A DNA stretch of 64,000 nt from Marinobacter sp. LA51 (GTDB lineage Bacteria; Pseudomonadota; Gammaproteobacteria; Pseudomonadales; Oleiphilaceae). Shown piece by piece: positions 16,301-25,945 of the stretch (within the stretch, counting starts at the first letter, position 1; each line of letters begins with the position of its first letter). Made by a program: the position numbers and the translations under genes. The notes beneath the pieces are model-generated. The model did not search any database and was not told the origin of the DNA. It was given only the letters and a program-made list of their open reading frames with translations. The DNA is taken from positions 3,224,001 through 3,288,000 of the forward strand of contig NZ_AP028070.1 of the NCBI RefSeq assembly GCF_030297175.1, in the 5' to 3' direction.

Positions 16301-18529
16301 TCAGTTGTGCACCACATGGTGCACAACGCTGCGTAATTTTAACGGCTTCAAGGGCTTATTCATCAGCAGGTAACCTAGCGTCCGAATCCGTTGTTTCAGC
16401 TCATTGGAGTAATTGGCAGTAATCATCAACACCGGCGCTGGTGTACTGCGCCGCCGATTAATTTCGCCTACCACGTCGACACCGTTTTCGTCGTTGTCCA
16501 GGTGATAATCGGCCAGGATCAGCTCCACCTCCGTGGACTCGATGTCCAGTTGCCGCTCCAGGTCCTCGAGGGAAACCGCCGTCACCACCTGGCACTGCCA
16601 CCCTTCGAGCAAAGTTTGCATGCCCTGGCAAATCGAGCGATCGTTGTCGATCACCCAAACACGGACTCCATCCAGGCCTGCATCCGGCAAAGAGGGTGCC
16701 GCGCTCGCAACCGCTCTCGACGGTTGCAGCTGCCCCAGGGGCACCCGAACGCTGAACACAGACCCCTTACCTTCGATCGAGGACACCCGTACCTCATGAC
16801 CAAGCATCCGGGAAATCTTGTCCACGATGGCAAGCCCCAATCCCAAGCCTTTGTCTGCCTGGGCGCCACTCGGACTAATGCGTTTAAACTCTTGGAAAAT
16901 TTCGGTGAGCTTGTCTTCCGGGATACCAGGCCCGGTATCCCAGACCTGCAGTAGGACATGATCTTTTTGCCGGCGGCAACCGAGTAGGATGCGCCCGGTG
17001 CGAGTGTAGCGAATAGCATTGGTCAAAAAATTTCGGAGAATACGAGCCAGTAACTGGGAGTCGGATTCCACCACTACCGAGCTGGGCACAAAATCCAGCC
17101 TCAGGCCCTCGGAAAGCGCCATCTGCCGAAATTCCCGGGCAATGTTGTTCAGCAAATCGCGCAGATCAAATGCCGTTACATCCGGTTTGATAACACCGGC
17201 ATCCAATTTGGAAATATCCACCAGAGTGCCGAGTAGATTCTCCACATCGTCCAACGACGTGCTCACGGAACGTACCAATCCCTCAGCCTTCGGACCAAAG
17301 CTTTGCTCCAGTAGCGAACTGGTAAACAGCCGAGCGGCGTTCAGCGGTTGCAGCAGATCGTGACTGACCGCCGCCAGGAACTTGGTCTTGGACATATTCG
17401 CTCGTTCAGCTTCGAGCTTTGCGTCGCGCAATTTGTGATTCAGACTGGTTAGCGCCGCGGTGCGCGCGTTAACCCGACGCTCAAGATCATCATAAGCCTC
17501 CTCCAGCGCCAAGGCGGTCTTACGTCGATCCGTAATGTCACGGATCAGCACGAAGAAACCGATGATGTCGCCAAACTCGTCCAGATTGGGCACGTAAGAA
17601 CGGAGCATGTAGCGCACCTCGCCCCTGCCATTGGTCTCTTCCAGCTCAAACGTTACATTGTGTCCGTCCATCACTTCCATGATCTGGGGCAGCAAGCGCT
17701 GGTAGAACTCAGGGCAGTGAATCTGGTCCAGGCGCTGCTCCAGAACCGGGAAGCCCCCTCTTCCGTACCAAGCCTCGTAGACCTTATTGCAGAACTGAAC
17801 CCGCATATCGGCACCGACGTAAGCGATCAGCGCTGGCACGTGATCGGTGACCACACGGATCCAACGTTCGCTTTCTTCCAGTGCTTTGATCCGGCGCATC
17901 ATTTCGCTGTTTTTAACGTCGGTGATATCGGAATAGAGCACCACCAAGCCACCCTCACGGGTGGCACGCTCGGTTACTTGAACCCAGCGTTGATTGGACA
18001 GCAGGAACACCGAGCCTTCTGGGTCGTCGTGGTCATGTTCTTCGACGATCAGACCGCTGGCCTCGGCACGAGTTTTGACCTCTTGAATGCTGGTACCCGG
18101 CTCCGGTGCCACGATCCCCGCATCTCGCCAATAACTACGGAAACGACTATTGCTCTGTATCAGTTGATGATGACGGTCGAACAGGACAAACCCATCGGCG
18201 ATGCTTTCAATCGCATCGCTAAGCCGCTGGCGAGTGGTTTCGGCTTCTTCCCTGGCCCGATTGACGGCCGTGTGGCTGGACTTGAGCTCTTCCAAGGCAT
18301 TATTCAAGGCATCGGTCCGCTCCCGGACCTGTTCCGCCAGAATCACGGAGTGCTCAAAGGCAGCGTAGGGCTCAGGTTTGTGGGCAGTACCGGACTCCAC
18401 CCTCACAATCAGCGCGTCTCGAATCCTTCGAAGGCGCTGATTTTCTTCCTCCAGCGCCTCGATTTGGCGGTTTTTCATCTCGTCGGTCGACGTCTCGCCT
18501 GGGTCAGGAGTGGGCATCCGGTTGGCCAA
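16301..18529 (-). CDS. Hybrid sensor histidine kinase with PAS domains (ErcS'/NahK-like)
   Basis: The 742-residue soluble kinase starts with a coiled-coil-like region (20-105), followed by two PAS domains (about 105-210 and 220-340), a short coiled coil, and a HisKA domain with phospho-acceptor His390 in AAVSHDLLQPLNAAR. The HATPase core follows (NAIRYTR N-box, DTGPGIP G1, GLGLGLAIV G2), then a C-terminal receiver with Asp674 (LILADYHLD). There are no membrane helices. The architecture and neighbours match ErcS'/NahK kinases near the pseudomonad exa cluster. The TTG at 18529 follows GGTGGTGA; the ATG at 18517 is an alternative. Either overlaps the FIST gene, suggesting coupled translation. 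Confidence 0.88.
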   Translation of the reverse strand: MANRMPTPDPGETSTDEMKNRQIEALEEENQRLRRIRDALIVRVESGTAHKPEPYAAFEHSVILAEQVRERTDALNNALEELKSSHTAVNRAREEAETTRQRLSDAIESIADGFVLFDRHHQLIQSNSRFRSYWRDAGIVAPEPGTSIQEVKTRAEASGLIVEEHDHDDPEGSVFLLSNQRWVQVTERATREGGLVVLYSDITDVKNSEMMRRIKALEESERWIRVVTDHVPALIAYVGADMRVQFCNKVYEAWYGRGGFPVLEQRLDQIHCPEFYQRLLPQIMEVMDGHNVTFELEETNGRGEVRYMLRSYVPNLDEFGDIIGFFVLIRDITDRRKTALALEEAYDDLERRVNARTAALTSLNHKLRDAKLEAERANMSKTKFLAAVSHDLLQPLNAARLFTSSLLEQSFGPKAEGLVRSVSTSLDDVENLLGTLVDISKLDAGVIKPDVTAFDLRDLLNNIAREFRQMALSEGLRLDFVPSSVVVESDSQLLARILRNFLTNAIRYTRTGRILLGCRRQKDHVLLQVWDTGPGIPEDKLTEIFQEFKRISPSGAQADKGLGLGLAIVDKISRMLGHEVRVSSIEGKGSVFSVRVPLGQLQPSRAVASAAPSLPDAGLDGVRVWVIDNDRSICQGMQTLLEGWQCQVVTAVSLEDLERQLDIESTEVELILADYHLDNDENGVDVVGEINRRRSTPAPVLMITANYSNELKQRIRTLGYLLMNKPLKPLKLRSVVHHVVHN
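16304..16327 (-). repeat. 10-bp perfect inverted repeat at the 3' end of the hybrid kinase gene
   Basis: GTTGTGCACC-ACAT-GGTGCACAAC overlaps the last codons of the kinase gene, just before its stop, and gives the repetitive VVHHVVHN C-terminus. No T-run follows on the minus strand. It may form an mRNA stem at the end of the transcript or be part of a weak convergent terminator with the response regulator gene. Confidence 0.55.
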
Positions 18530-19775
18530 TCACCACCCCCGTAAACGTCTGATTGATGTGCATTCCGTCAAACTGCTCACCGTAGGTGTTAAACCCGATC
18601 ACCCGATGGCGCCGCATAAACTCCGACACAGCAGCCACTTCCCCGGTTAATTCCGCTTCCAGACGGCGCAAGAAACAGTCGCACCCAATGGTAATCAAGG
18701 GCGTCCCAACCACCCGTTCGGAGGCCTCGATCTGATGTCGAACACTGTCAAGCAGGCTCTCCGGCTCCATAGCAGTCATCACGATCCCGGTCTCAACGGC
18801 GCAGTAGAATGTGAGGCTGCCATCAGGATTTACCCGTTGAATCGAGCGGACAAAGTAATGGCCGCCAATCTTTACGCCCAGCGGGCGCAAGGCAAAAATT
18901 TCCCGATCCAGATCTTCAACCCGAACCCCAACGACCCGAGCATACGCCTGGGCCGCTGGCTCGGCATTGAGTTCCTTTACTGTGCGACGCTCAGAACAGG
19001 CATCTGTCACGACCAACTTCTCACTGCGATCGACCATGTGATGGGTCGAGAACACCCGGAAATCGAGCGGCGTATTCACCAGCATCACGGTAGCCGCACC
19101 AGTATGGAACCGACCGTCATAAAACACGTGGGTATTGGCCAGGCGCTCGTCGTCGCCTGCTGAGCCACCAAATTGGGGAATGGTTCCCAGCGCCGAATTC
19201 AGGGTAGCCAGAACCAGCTCTTCCCGGCTGGACAGGCCATCAAGCAAGGTAATGGCAAAGGTGTTGCCCTTAACCGGCGCCAAACCGGCATCGCGACAGG
19301 TGGCCAACAAGCGGTTGATCACGCCTTGGGCATCTTGCAAGGAAAAGCGATCCAGCGATGAAATCAAGGCGCAGTCGATGGAGAAATGACGCTGATCAAA
19401 GCCAATGGCAGTAATGCAGCCGCGCCCATAACCCTCCGGTGTAATTTCGCCAGCCGAGGTGCAACCGCAAATGCGAACTCCCGGAAACGCAGCCTCAAGC
19501 GCGGGCCCAAGTTGTTTAAGTTCGTACTCCGCCGAACAGAAAAACAACACGCAGCCCAGGTTTTCGTGACTGAGTTGGGCAGCCAACCGGCTGGCCGCCA
19601 GTGCCGGGTTGTGCACGTTTACGCTGGCAGTCCGAACCGCTGACGGGACCGTCTCTGGGCTCATAGTCATCGGATCCATAGGTCGAAGTCTTTGATCCGA
19701 TTCTACGGAATCCGGACAACCTGCCAATGCAACTTCCGTGCTTTTTATTGGCGCGCCGAAACTGTGGTAAGCCAT
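18504..19775 (-). CDS. FIST N- and C-domain sensory protein
   Basis: The 423-residue protein has the FIST N region (LGCVLFFCSAEYELKQLGPALEAAFPGVRICGCTSAGEITPEGYG) and FIST C region (PLITIGCDCFLRRLEAE, then VIGFNTYGEQFDGMHINQTFTGVVIG). FIST domains are intracellular ligand-sensing modules, thought to bind small molecules such as amino acids, and are often encoded beside signal-transduction proteins. Here the gene overlaps the start of the hybrid kinase, so FIST may supply the kinase's input. The start at 19775 has AGGAGGG upstream at a rather long spacing; ATGs at 19679-19664 are alternatives. It is widely conserved next to ErcS'-type kinases (recalled). Confidence 0.87.
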   Translation of the reverse strand: MAYHSFGAPIKSTEVALAGCPDSVESDQRLRPMDPMTMSPETVPSAVRTASVNVHNPALAASRLAAQLSHENLGCVLFFCSAEYELKQLGPALEAAFPGVRICGCTSAGEITPEGYGRGCITAIGFDQRHFSIDCALISSLDRFSLQDAQGVINRLLATCRDAGLAPVKGNTFAITLLDGLSSREELVLATLNSALGTIPQFGGSAGDDERLANTHVFYDGRFHTGAATVMLVNTPLDFRVFSTHHMVDRSEKLVVTDACSERRTVKELNAEPAAQAYARVVGVRVEDLDREIFALRPLGVKIGGHYFVRSIQRVNPDGSLTFYCAVETGIVMTAMEPESLLDSVRHQIEASERVVGTPLITIGCDCFLRRLEAELTGEVAAVSEFMRRHRVIGFNTYGEQFDGMHINQTFTGVVIGQPDAHS

Positions 19776-19918
19776 TGATAAAATTACCCTCCTGATCGAC
19801 TGCAGCTGACACTACCGGCTGTAGTGCGGGTAAAACGACACTTAAGTCGTACTCCGGCAGCCCCCCATAAGCCAACATCCGTTCCGGCCTTTGGAGAGCT
19901 GCGCCTGTGAGAGCCGAT

Positions 19919-21025
19919 TCAAAACATCACGACCGCTCCCAGTGCCAGAGTATCGATATCGGCCGCATCAGCACCGGTGGACTTGGTGGATTGCTCGAAC
20001 ATGTTGTATTCCGCCACCAGCTTTAGGTTGCTGTTCACGCTGTGGAACACCGCCACCGAGGTATTTTCAGTCTCATAGTCGGCCTGATCGGAATCAGTCT
20101 CGCCATAGGACAGAACCAGGCGATTGGCACCAAGGGTATAGGAACCCTGAACCAGGAAACCATCGGCGTCCTCCTCGGAAATCGGCGCTGCCGTGTCACT
20201 GATCAGGACCGGCACGTCACCCTCAGAAGTGAACCCGGAGCCACTGAGCGAAAATCCGGCCGCTGACGCCCGTAGGCCATAGCCCAGCCCTGTCGAATCC
20301 ACCGAACTGGTGTCGTTTTCAGACTTCTGGGAGCGACCATTGAGCCAGCCAGTCAAACTGACACCATTGAGATCAGCACTGTAGGTGACTTCAGCCTCAA
20401 GCCTGGGCGCCGATTGTTCAGAACCAGGCCCGGGCGTGGTATTGGCCGGCTCGAAAATTCCCACCGCCACGTTTAAGCCGCCCATGTCCGGAGATCGATA
20501 GGTAATTTGCGCCGAGGGATTGGGGTAAGGGTAACCGGTCCGGATGTTGCCGAACGACACCCCGGTTGCAGCACCCGGAGAACCAAAACCCATCAGGATC
20601 TCGTCCTGAAAGATGTTGGAGCGGGAATAAAGACCGAAGTCTTTACCAATCAGCACCTGACCAAAAGATCCGTCCACGGTGGCATACAGCTGACGCACAT
20701 CGATGGCAGTATCTGTTGGCGACTGCAGGCTGTCATTGATCGTGCTCCAGAATGAAGAACGCCCCCCCAGTGTAAGCTCGCCCATTTCCTTGCTGAAGTT
20801 GAAGCCGATGGTGTTCGGCAGAAAGCCCATCTTCACGTCTGAATTGCGGGTATCCGCCAGCTTGTCATCCCGATTCACATAGAAGGCGTTGAAATAACCA
20901 TCCACAGAAAAACTGGTGCCGTCTTCGTTATAAACTTCAATGGCTGCCTGGGCGCCAGCACTGGCTCCCAAGGCCACTGCCACGGCCAATGCCAGAGCTG
21001 ATTTTCGGATATTGTTGTTGTTCAT
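19919..21025 (-). CDS. Outer-membrane porin (Gram-negative porin, Porin_4-like)
   Basis: The 368-residue precursor has a signal peptide (MNNNNIRKSALALAVAVALGASAGAQA) and alternating beta-strand sequence typical of 16-stranded trimeric porins. It ends in the terminal phenylalanine (AVVMF) recognised by the BAM machinery. The QLYATVDGSFGQVLIGKDFG segment is characteristic of the family. The longer frame from 21124 was rejected, since GGGGGAATT spaces the ATG at 21025 and the signal peptide begins there. It is placed right beside the alcohol-oxidation regulators and may admit short alcohols or acids (inference). Confidence 0.88.
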   Translation of the reverse strand: MNNNNIRKSALALAVAVALGASAGAQAAIEVYNEDGTSFSVDGYFNAFYVNRDDKLADTRNSDVKMGFLPNTIGFNFSKEMGELTLGGRSSFWSTINDSLQSPTDTAIDVRQLYATVDGSFGQVLIGKDFGLYSRSNIFQDEILMGFGSPGAATGVSFGNIRTGYPYPNPSAQITYRSPDMGGLNVAVGIFEPANTTPGPGSEQSAPRLEAEVTYSADLNGVSLTGWLNGRSQKSENDTSSVDSTGLGYGLRASAAGFSLSGSGFTSEGDVPVLISDTAAPISEEDADGFLVQGSYTLGANRLVLSYGETDSDQADYETENTSVAVFHSVNSNLKLVAEYNMFEQSTKSTGADAADIDTLALGAVVMF

Positions 21026-21186
21026 AATTCCCCCGGTTGTTGTTGGAAATCTGGGATCAGGGCCGCGAAGCTCTAGCCCCGGAGCGCGATCTGACGCCCG
21101 ATTTCCATAGTCGGAGAAGCACAACCAAGGGGAAATAACACAAGGGAGTCGATTACCTGCTCATTTGGGAGGGGCGCGATTTGCCA

Positions 21187-21197
21187 CTTTGGCAGTA
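21187..21197. promoter_or_regulatory. Loose copy of the island motif upstream of the porin
   Basis: CTTTGGCAGTA, 162 bp upstream of the porin ATG, differs from CTTGGTAGTA by one inserted T and one T-to-C change. It also lies 85 bp upstream of the divergent EamA transporter gene. Confidence 0.25.
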
Positions 21198-21281
21198 CAA
21201 CCTCGCAAGAATCGGATGGCGGAACCGGTGAATGCCGTCTAGCCTTGGTCGTTCCAATTCATTGATAAGGCAGCGCATATC

Positions 21282-22205
21282 GTGACATCTCCAATCAGTC
21301 TGACCATGGGAATGCGGGAATGGACACTGCTGTTGGTGCTGTCGCTGCTATGGGGTGGCTCGTTCTTCTTTGTCGGCGTTGCGGTTCAGGACCTGCCCCC
21401 ACTGACCATTGTGGCCCTTCGGGTATCGTTGGCCGCGGTTGGGCTCTGGTGCGTGGTGCTGATCCTGGGCTTACGCCCGCCCAGGCAGTGGCAGGTTTGG
21501 CTGGCATTCCTGAGCATGGGCACCATCAACAACGCCATTCCTTTTTCACTGATCGTCTGGGGCCAGACCCAGATTGCCTCGGGCCTGGCGTCCATCCTGA
21601 ATGCCACCACACCGCTGTTTACCGTGGTGGTAGCCACCTGCCTGCTGACAGACGAACGCGCCACGCCGCTCAAGGTGCTGGGTGTGGTGATTGGGTTTCT
21701 GGGTGTGGTGGTGATGATTGGGTTGCCGGCTTCGTCCGAGCCCACGCCCTGGCTGCCACAGCTGGCGATTCTCGGCGCGGCGATGTCCTATGCGTTTGGC
21801 GGGGTGTATGGCCGGCGCTTCAAGGCCCTGGGGGTTCATCCGATTCTGACCGCCGCGGGCCAGGTCACGGCCTCGGGCCTGATCATGATGCCGATCGCCA
21901 TGAGCCTTGAGGGGGCGCAGGCGCTCAGTACGGCGAGTGCTCAAAGCTGGGGTGCCATCCTGGGACTGGCGCTGTTCTCAACGTCCCTGGCTTACATCAT
22001 CTATTTCAAACTGCTGGAAACGGCCGGGGCCACCAACCTGCTGCTGGTCACTCTACTGGTACCCGGGTCGGCGATCCTGCTGGGGATTCTGTTCCTGAAC
22101 GAGTCAATCACGGTGACCCAGCTCGCGGGCTTGGGACTGATTGCGCTGGGGCTGTCTGCTATTGATGGCCGGCTCTGGTCCCGCGTCGTTGCCGCAAGAC
22201 CCTAG
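21282..22205 (+). CDS. EamA-family (DMT superfamily) transporter
   Basis: The 307-residue inner-membrane protein has ten predicted helices arranged as two EamA repeats (first from WTLLLVLSLLWGGSFFFVGVAV, second from LPQLAILGAAMSYAFGGVYGRRF). Members export metabolites such as amino acids, but the substrate cannot be inferred here. The GTG at 21282 is used with AAGG 11 bp upstream; the ATG at 21306 is an alternative that keeps the first helix. It is convergent with the bile-acid-symporter-type gene. Confidence 0.85.
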   Translation: MTSPISLTMGMREWTLLLVLSLLWGGSFFFVGVAVQDLPPLTIVALRVSLAAVGLWCVVLILGLRPPRQWQVWLAFLSMGTINNAIPFSLIVWGQTQIASGLASILNATTPLFTVVVATCLLTDERATPLKVLGVVIGFLGVVVMIGLPASSEPTPWLPQLAILGAAMSYAFGGVYGRRFKALGVHPILTAAGQVTASGLIMMPIAMSLEGAQALSTASAQSWGAILGLALFSTSLAYIIYFKLLETAGATNLLLVTLLVPGSAILLGILFLNESITVTQLAGLGLIALGLSAIDGRLWSRVVAARP

Positions 22206-22223
22206 CCCAATCGAGATGACCGT

Positions 22224-23093
22224 TTACTGGTGCACCGGCACCAGGCGGCGGCCCATAGCAATCAGAATGCAGCCGAAGCCATACATCAGCACGCTGTAGA
22301 CCACTGCTGGTATCGACATCTCGCTGGATTCCAGCAAGGTCAGCGTCACCATCAGGGCGATCGTGCCGTTCTTGATGCCCAACTCCACAGCAATGGCCAG
22401 GGACTCCCGCTGAGAGAGACCCGCCAGCCGGCTCAGCCCCAACCCAATCACGATTCCGGCCAGATTCAACAGGAACGCCGCTGGTCCGGCCTGGGCCAAC
22501 AACTCCGGCAAGCGCTCCCGGGAACCCCACAGCAGGGCGATGATTAGCAGCAGCAGGACAAATCCGCCAAAGATGCTAACCATGCCCTCGGCTTTCTGCG
22601 CCTTCGCCGGTGCCTTGGTCCGGATGAACATACCCAGGGCCACGGGCAGCAGCACGATCACCACCAGCATGGCAATGGTCTTGCCCACCGGCAGCGAGAT
22701 GTTCGCGGCCTCTCCGAAGTACATCTGCAGGGCGTAATTGGTGAAAAACGGCAGGGTGATGATGGTAATCAGGCTGGCAGACACCGTCAGCAGGATCGAC
22801 AGCGCAATGTGGCCACGGGCCAGCAGCACGAACAGATTCGAAGTGGTTCCACCCGGACAGGCAGCGATGATAACCAGGCCAACCGCCAGGGCCGGCGCCA
22901 GGCCAAGGAGTGGCGCAATGGCAAAGGCCACCAGGGGCATCAACAAGATCTGGGCAAAGGTACCGACCACGACGCTGCGGGGGTTGCGCGTAACCTGGCC
23001 AAAATCCCGAAGAGTCAGCGTGAGGCCAATGCCCACCATAATGATAAACAGTGAAATCGGCAGGCCGATCGAAATTAGCGGACTGGTCTCCAC
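22224..23093 (-). CDS. Bile acid:sodium symporter family protein (BASS/SBF)
   Basis: The 289-residue, roughly nine- to ten-helix transporter has the family's crossover motifs: IIAACPGGTTSNLFVLLARGHIALSI (helix 4 region) and VELGIKNGTIALMVTLTLL (helix 9 region), which together form the sodium sites. In bacteria such carriers move organic anions with Na+. The start is GTG at 23093, preceded 7 bp upstream by GAGGAG. The open frame continues to 23462 but that part has no hydrophobic helix or family similarity, so it was left out. Confidence 0.87.
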   Translation of the reverse strand: METSPLISIGLPISLFIIMVGIGLTLTLRDFGQVTRNPRSVVVGTFAQILLMPLVAFAIAPLLGLAPALAVGLVIIAACPGGTTSNLFVLLARGHIALSILLTVSASLITIITLPFFTNYALQMYFGEAANISLPVGKTIAMLVVIVLLPVALGMFIRTKAPAKAQKAEGMVSIFGGFVLLLLIIALLWGSRERLPELLAQAGPAAFLLNLAGIVIGLGLSRLAGLSQRESLAIAVELGIKNGTIALMVTLTLLESSEMSIPAVVYSVLMYGFGCILIAMGRRLVPVHQ

Positions 23094-23202
23094 GTTGAGA
23101 CTCCTCGTTATTGTTGTTGGTCGGGCCCGACGGCATGACATCCGGAGTCTAATCGAAAGACCTGCCCCAGAATGTAAACTTTTTGACAATTGGCCTCGGG
23201 GG

Positions 23203-24711
23203 TCAATGTCCGTTCGGGAAGCGCTGGAGCTCTTGTAGACAATCGGCCAGGAACTCACCGGGATCGGCCATGATCGCCTCGTCGGCAACCACCCCGAACT
23301 GGATCTGGCCGGCGTAGCTGACAATGCTGACGCCCAGGCCGATATCGCCGGCCTGCGGCACCCAGAACATTTGTTCGGTAATGCGGCAGCCGGCCATGTA
23401 GCGGGGTTCCGGTGTGCCCGGAACGTTAGATACCACTGCGCTGGCCTTGCGGTAGAACACATCGGCGACCGGCTGCCGCCAGGGCTCTGGAATCGCCGAA
23501 GCGCTGGCCGCCAGCCCCCAGGCGATACCCGGCTGCCAGCTTTTTTTCAGCCGCCGGGTTTCATGTTTGATCCGATACAGTCGCTCCAGCGGACTCTCAC
23601 CGTCCACCGGCAGGGGCACGAACACCGTGCCAAAATAGTTACCGAGGGAGCCGGACTCCGGTTGCAGGTCGGCCGGCAATCTCGACCGGATATCCACCGG
23701 CACTGCCGCGTGCAGCACGGCATCGTCCAGTTCGTCGGCCTCGATTCCGAGCCGACTGCGAACCGCCGAGGCAACACAACTGAGCAGGACATCATTAATG
23801 GTGACATTGGTGGCATCCGCCACTGAACGGAAGCGTGCCAGAGCCACCGGTTCCGACCAGCGACACTGGCGCCGGCCCAGCAATGGCCGCTTGAGATCGG
23901 AGGGCGTATCCGCCGGCTCAACCAGGAATTCGCTGACCTCATTCAGCAGCCTCAGGCCACTGGAGGCCACACGCTCCAGCGATCGCCCTGCCTGCTGCAT
24001 CCGGTCCGTTGCCGGGGCTTCCGACTCGGCGTCACTAACCTCACCACGGGTCGCGGTTTCGCTCGCAATCAGCCGCTCCAGCCAGGCCTTGGCGGCAACA
24101 CTCCAACGAGCCAACTGTGGAGTTTCAGCCGCGCCGTACAACGCAGGATGCTGCTGTGGCGATGGCGGGCATAGCCGATCGAAAATGCCCAACAAGGACA
24201 AGCCATCGGCATAACAGTGATGCAGGCGGAGGAGGAGCGCGGCGCCGCCCTCGGCATTGGGGGCTAGCCAGAATTTCCAACGCGGGCGGTACAAGGGAAG
24301 AGGCTGATTCAGACGCGCCGACACCCACTCCTGGAGGTCGTCGGGGCTGAACCGGTCGAGCACCACATCCAGATGGTGCTTGAGATCGAACATCGGGTCC
24401 TGCTCCCACCACCAGCCGGGCGAGCGCTGAACGGGCATGAACCGAAAGCGCTCCCAGGCCAGCCAGTACACCTGCAGAAATTCCCGCAATCGCGGTGCAG
24501 TGAGGCCGTCCACCCGCATCATGACCGTGATGGTCATCGGGTTTTCCGACCGTTCCAGAGCCAGCCACGCCGAATCCGCAGGCAAAAGAAGATGCGATTG
24601 CTCGTGACTCAAACCTGGCCGTCCCTGGGGAAAATGGATGAAGCTACGTAAAAACCGAACTCCGCATTGTGCCAGACAAGTTGCAACGTCTCCATCGACG
24701 GTGTCATGCAC
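23203..24711 (-). CDS. Wax ester synthase/diacylglycerol acyltransferase (WS/DGAT) family protein
   Basis: This roughly 470-502-residue acyltransferase carries the catalytic HHCYADG motif (HHxxxDG; residues 164-170 from the ORF start), preceded by PLPLYRPRWKFW. The C-terminal motif TINDVLLSCVASAVR and NVPGTPEPRYMAG are also present. WS/DGAT enzymes condense acyl-CoA with long-chain alcohols or diacylglycerol to form storage lipid on the inner membrane. Marinobacter typically has several copies. The true start is uncertain: the family begins near LSHEQSHLLLPADSAWL, so a TTG at 24612 preceded by AGGGACGG is more likely than the ATG at 24711, which has no ribosome site. Confidence 0.9.
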   Translation of the reverse strand: MHDTVDGDVATCLAQCGVRFLRSFIHFPQGRPGLSHEQSHLLLPADSAWLALERSENPMTITVMMRVDGLTAPRLREFLQVYWLAWERFRFMPVQRSPGWWWEQDPMFDLKHHLDVVLDRFSPDDLQEWVSARLNQPLPLYRPRWKFWLAPNAEGGAALLLRLHHCYADGLSLLGIFDRLCPPSPQQHPALYGAAETPQLARWSVAAKAWLERLIASETATRGEVSDAESEAPATDRMQQAGRSLERVASSGLRLLNEVSEFLVEPADTPSDLKRPLLGRRQCRWSEPVALARFRSVADATNVTINDVLLSCVASAVRSRLGIEADELDDAVLHAAVPVDIRSRLPADLQPESGSLGNYFGTVFVPLPVDGESPLERLYRIKHETRRLKKSWQPGIAWGLAASASAIPEPWRQPVADVFYRKASAVVSNVPGTPEPRYMAGCRITEQMFWVPQAGDIGLGVSIVSYAGQIQFGVVADEAIMADPGEFLADCLQELQRFPNGH

Positions 24712-24949
24712 AAGATTACAGATGGTTACCAGTTGACGACCTTTTGGCCTAAACGTTGGCTAAATTCCGGGTCAATCGTTACCAAATACCACTAAAGAGT
24801 CATCGATTGGCCCCAGACAAGCGTAGATACTGTTAACTGTGCCAATACAAACAACTCGAGTTCGGGGTACAACAGACTGTAATACTGAGGTTCCAACAGC
24901 GTCCAAGACTAATAACAGGCCAATAATTACGCTGGTCGGGAGAGTAACA

Positions 24950-25873
24950 ATGAAAGCGAGCCATGTTCGCAAACTGATCAAGCCCATCGAAAATGCTTAC
25001 TCAGAGATGTTTTCCGGAAGCGTGTATCGCGTTGGCAAGGGCGCTGTTTCAGTGCGCAATCACAGTGGCAAAGCCCAGGCAACCGTTGTCGGTGTTCACG
25101 GATTCCTGGAAAACCATTGTTACTTCACGCAGGCCTACGAGGCTCCCACCACCGAATTGATCCTGCTGACCTGCAGCAACTACCACATTCCTGTAAACGG
25201 CGTGACCCCGGAAACACCCCACTGGGAAGTGCCGATCAAGCACCTCGAAGGCACCATTGAGTACGATGCCTGCATCCTGAACCAGGCGCTTGCCAATCTT
25301 CCGACCACGCAGAGCATTCGTATCCACGGGCACTCCCGGGGCGGAGCGGTGATCCTGGAGGCGATGAATCAGTGGCCGGAGTTGTATGAGGATGTGGAAG
25401 TGGTGCTGGAAGCGCCGGTGCTGCCCCAGGCCAAGATTCATGCCCTGGTAACCACGCTGCTGGAACCAGTCAGCCACGGAATGTGGCCCTGGCTGATTCG
25501 CCTGATCAACTCCGCGCCCTCTTCTGCCTATGGCCAGACCTTCTTTGGCAAGATGAACCCGCGCAAGAAACAGCTTCTGAGCAATCTGTTCTCAGCCACC
25601 AAGGACCACCTGACCATTGTTCGCAACATCGAGAACATCATGGACTGGATGGAGCGCACGGACACCAGTGTGTACAACAACATCCGCCACGGCACCTTTC
25701 TGATCCCTGCCGTGGATCGCATTCTCGACCGCACTGCCATGCTCGCCAGTGCCCGTCACAGCCCGACCACCATGCGCATTATCGAAACCGAGGCGCCAAG
25801 TCACTTCATCACCCTCGACAGCAAGGAATGGCTACCCGGTCTCGAATCCCTACCGGAAGCTGCCCAGGGCTAG
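24950..25873 (+). CDS. Alpha/beta hydrolase (serine hydrolase, GHSRGG nucleophile elbow)
   Basis: The 307-residue product has the alpha/beta-hydrolase pattern: TVVGVHGFLENHCYF (HG oxyanion region), the nucleophile elbow in IHGHSRGGAVI, and a C-terminal His in APSHFITLDS. The GHSRGG sequence resembles lipases and esterases; no signal peptide is present, so it should act in the cytoplasm. It is divergent from the WS/DGAT gene and may act on related neutral lipids or esters (inference). The ATG at 24950 follows GGGAGAG; the open frame's first ATG at 24839 has no such site and adds a low-complexity leader. Confidence 0.82.
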   Translation: MKASHVRKLIKPIENAYSEMFSGSVYRVGKGAVSVRNHSGKAQATVVGVHGFLENHCYFTQAYEAPTTELILLTCSNYHIPVNGVTPETPHWEVPIKHLEGTIEYDACILNQALANLPTTQSIRIHGHSRGGAVILEAMNQWPELYEDVEVVLEAPVLPQAKIHALVTTLLEPVSHGMWPWLIRLINSAPSSAYGQTFFGKMNPRKKQLLSNLFSATKDHLTIVRNIENIMDWMERTDTSVYNNIRHGTFLIPAVDRILDRTAMLASARHSPTTMRIIETEAPSHFITLDSKEWLPGLESLPEAAQG

Positions 25874-25945
25874 TGTCCTGCGGGCGAACCTTCGTTAAAC
25901 TACCTCGCCTCTGCCCCACGGCTAGTTAAACGGAGCCCGTTTCCC

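Noticed and set aside
23094..23462. N-terminal extension of the bile-acid-symporter-type gene
   Set aside because: The extra residues are not hydrophobic or family-like, and GTG at 23093 has a GAGGAG site at ideal spacing.
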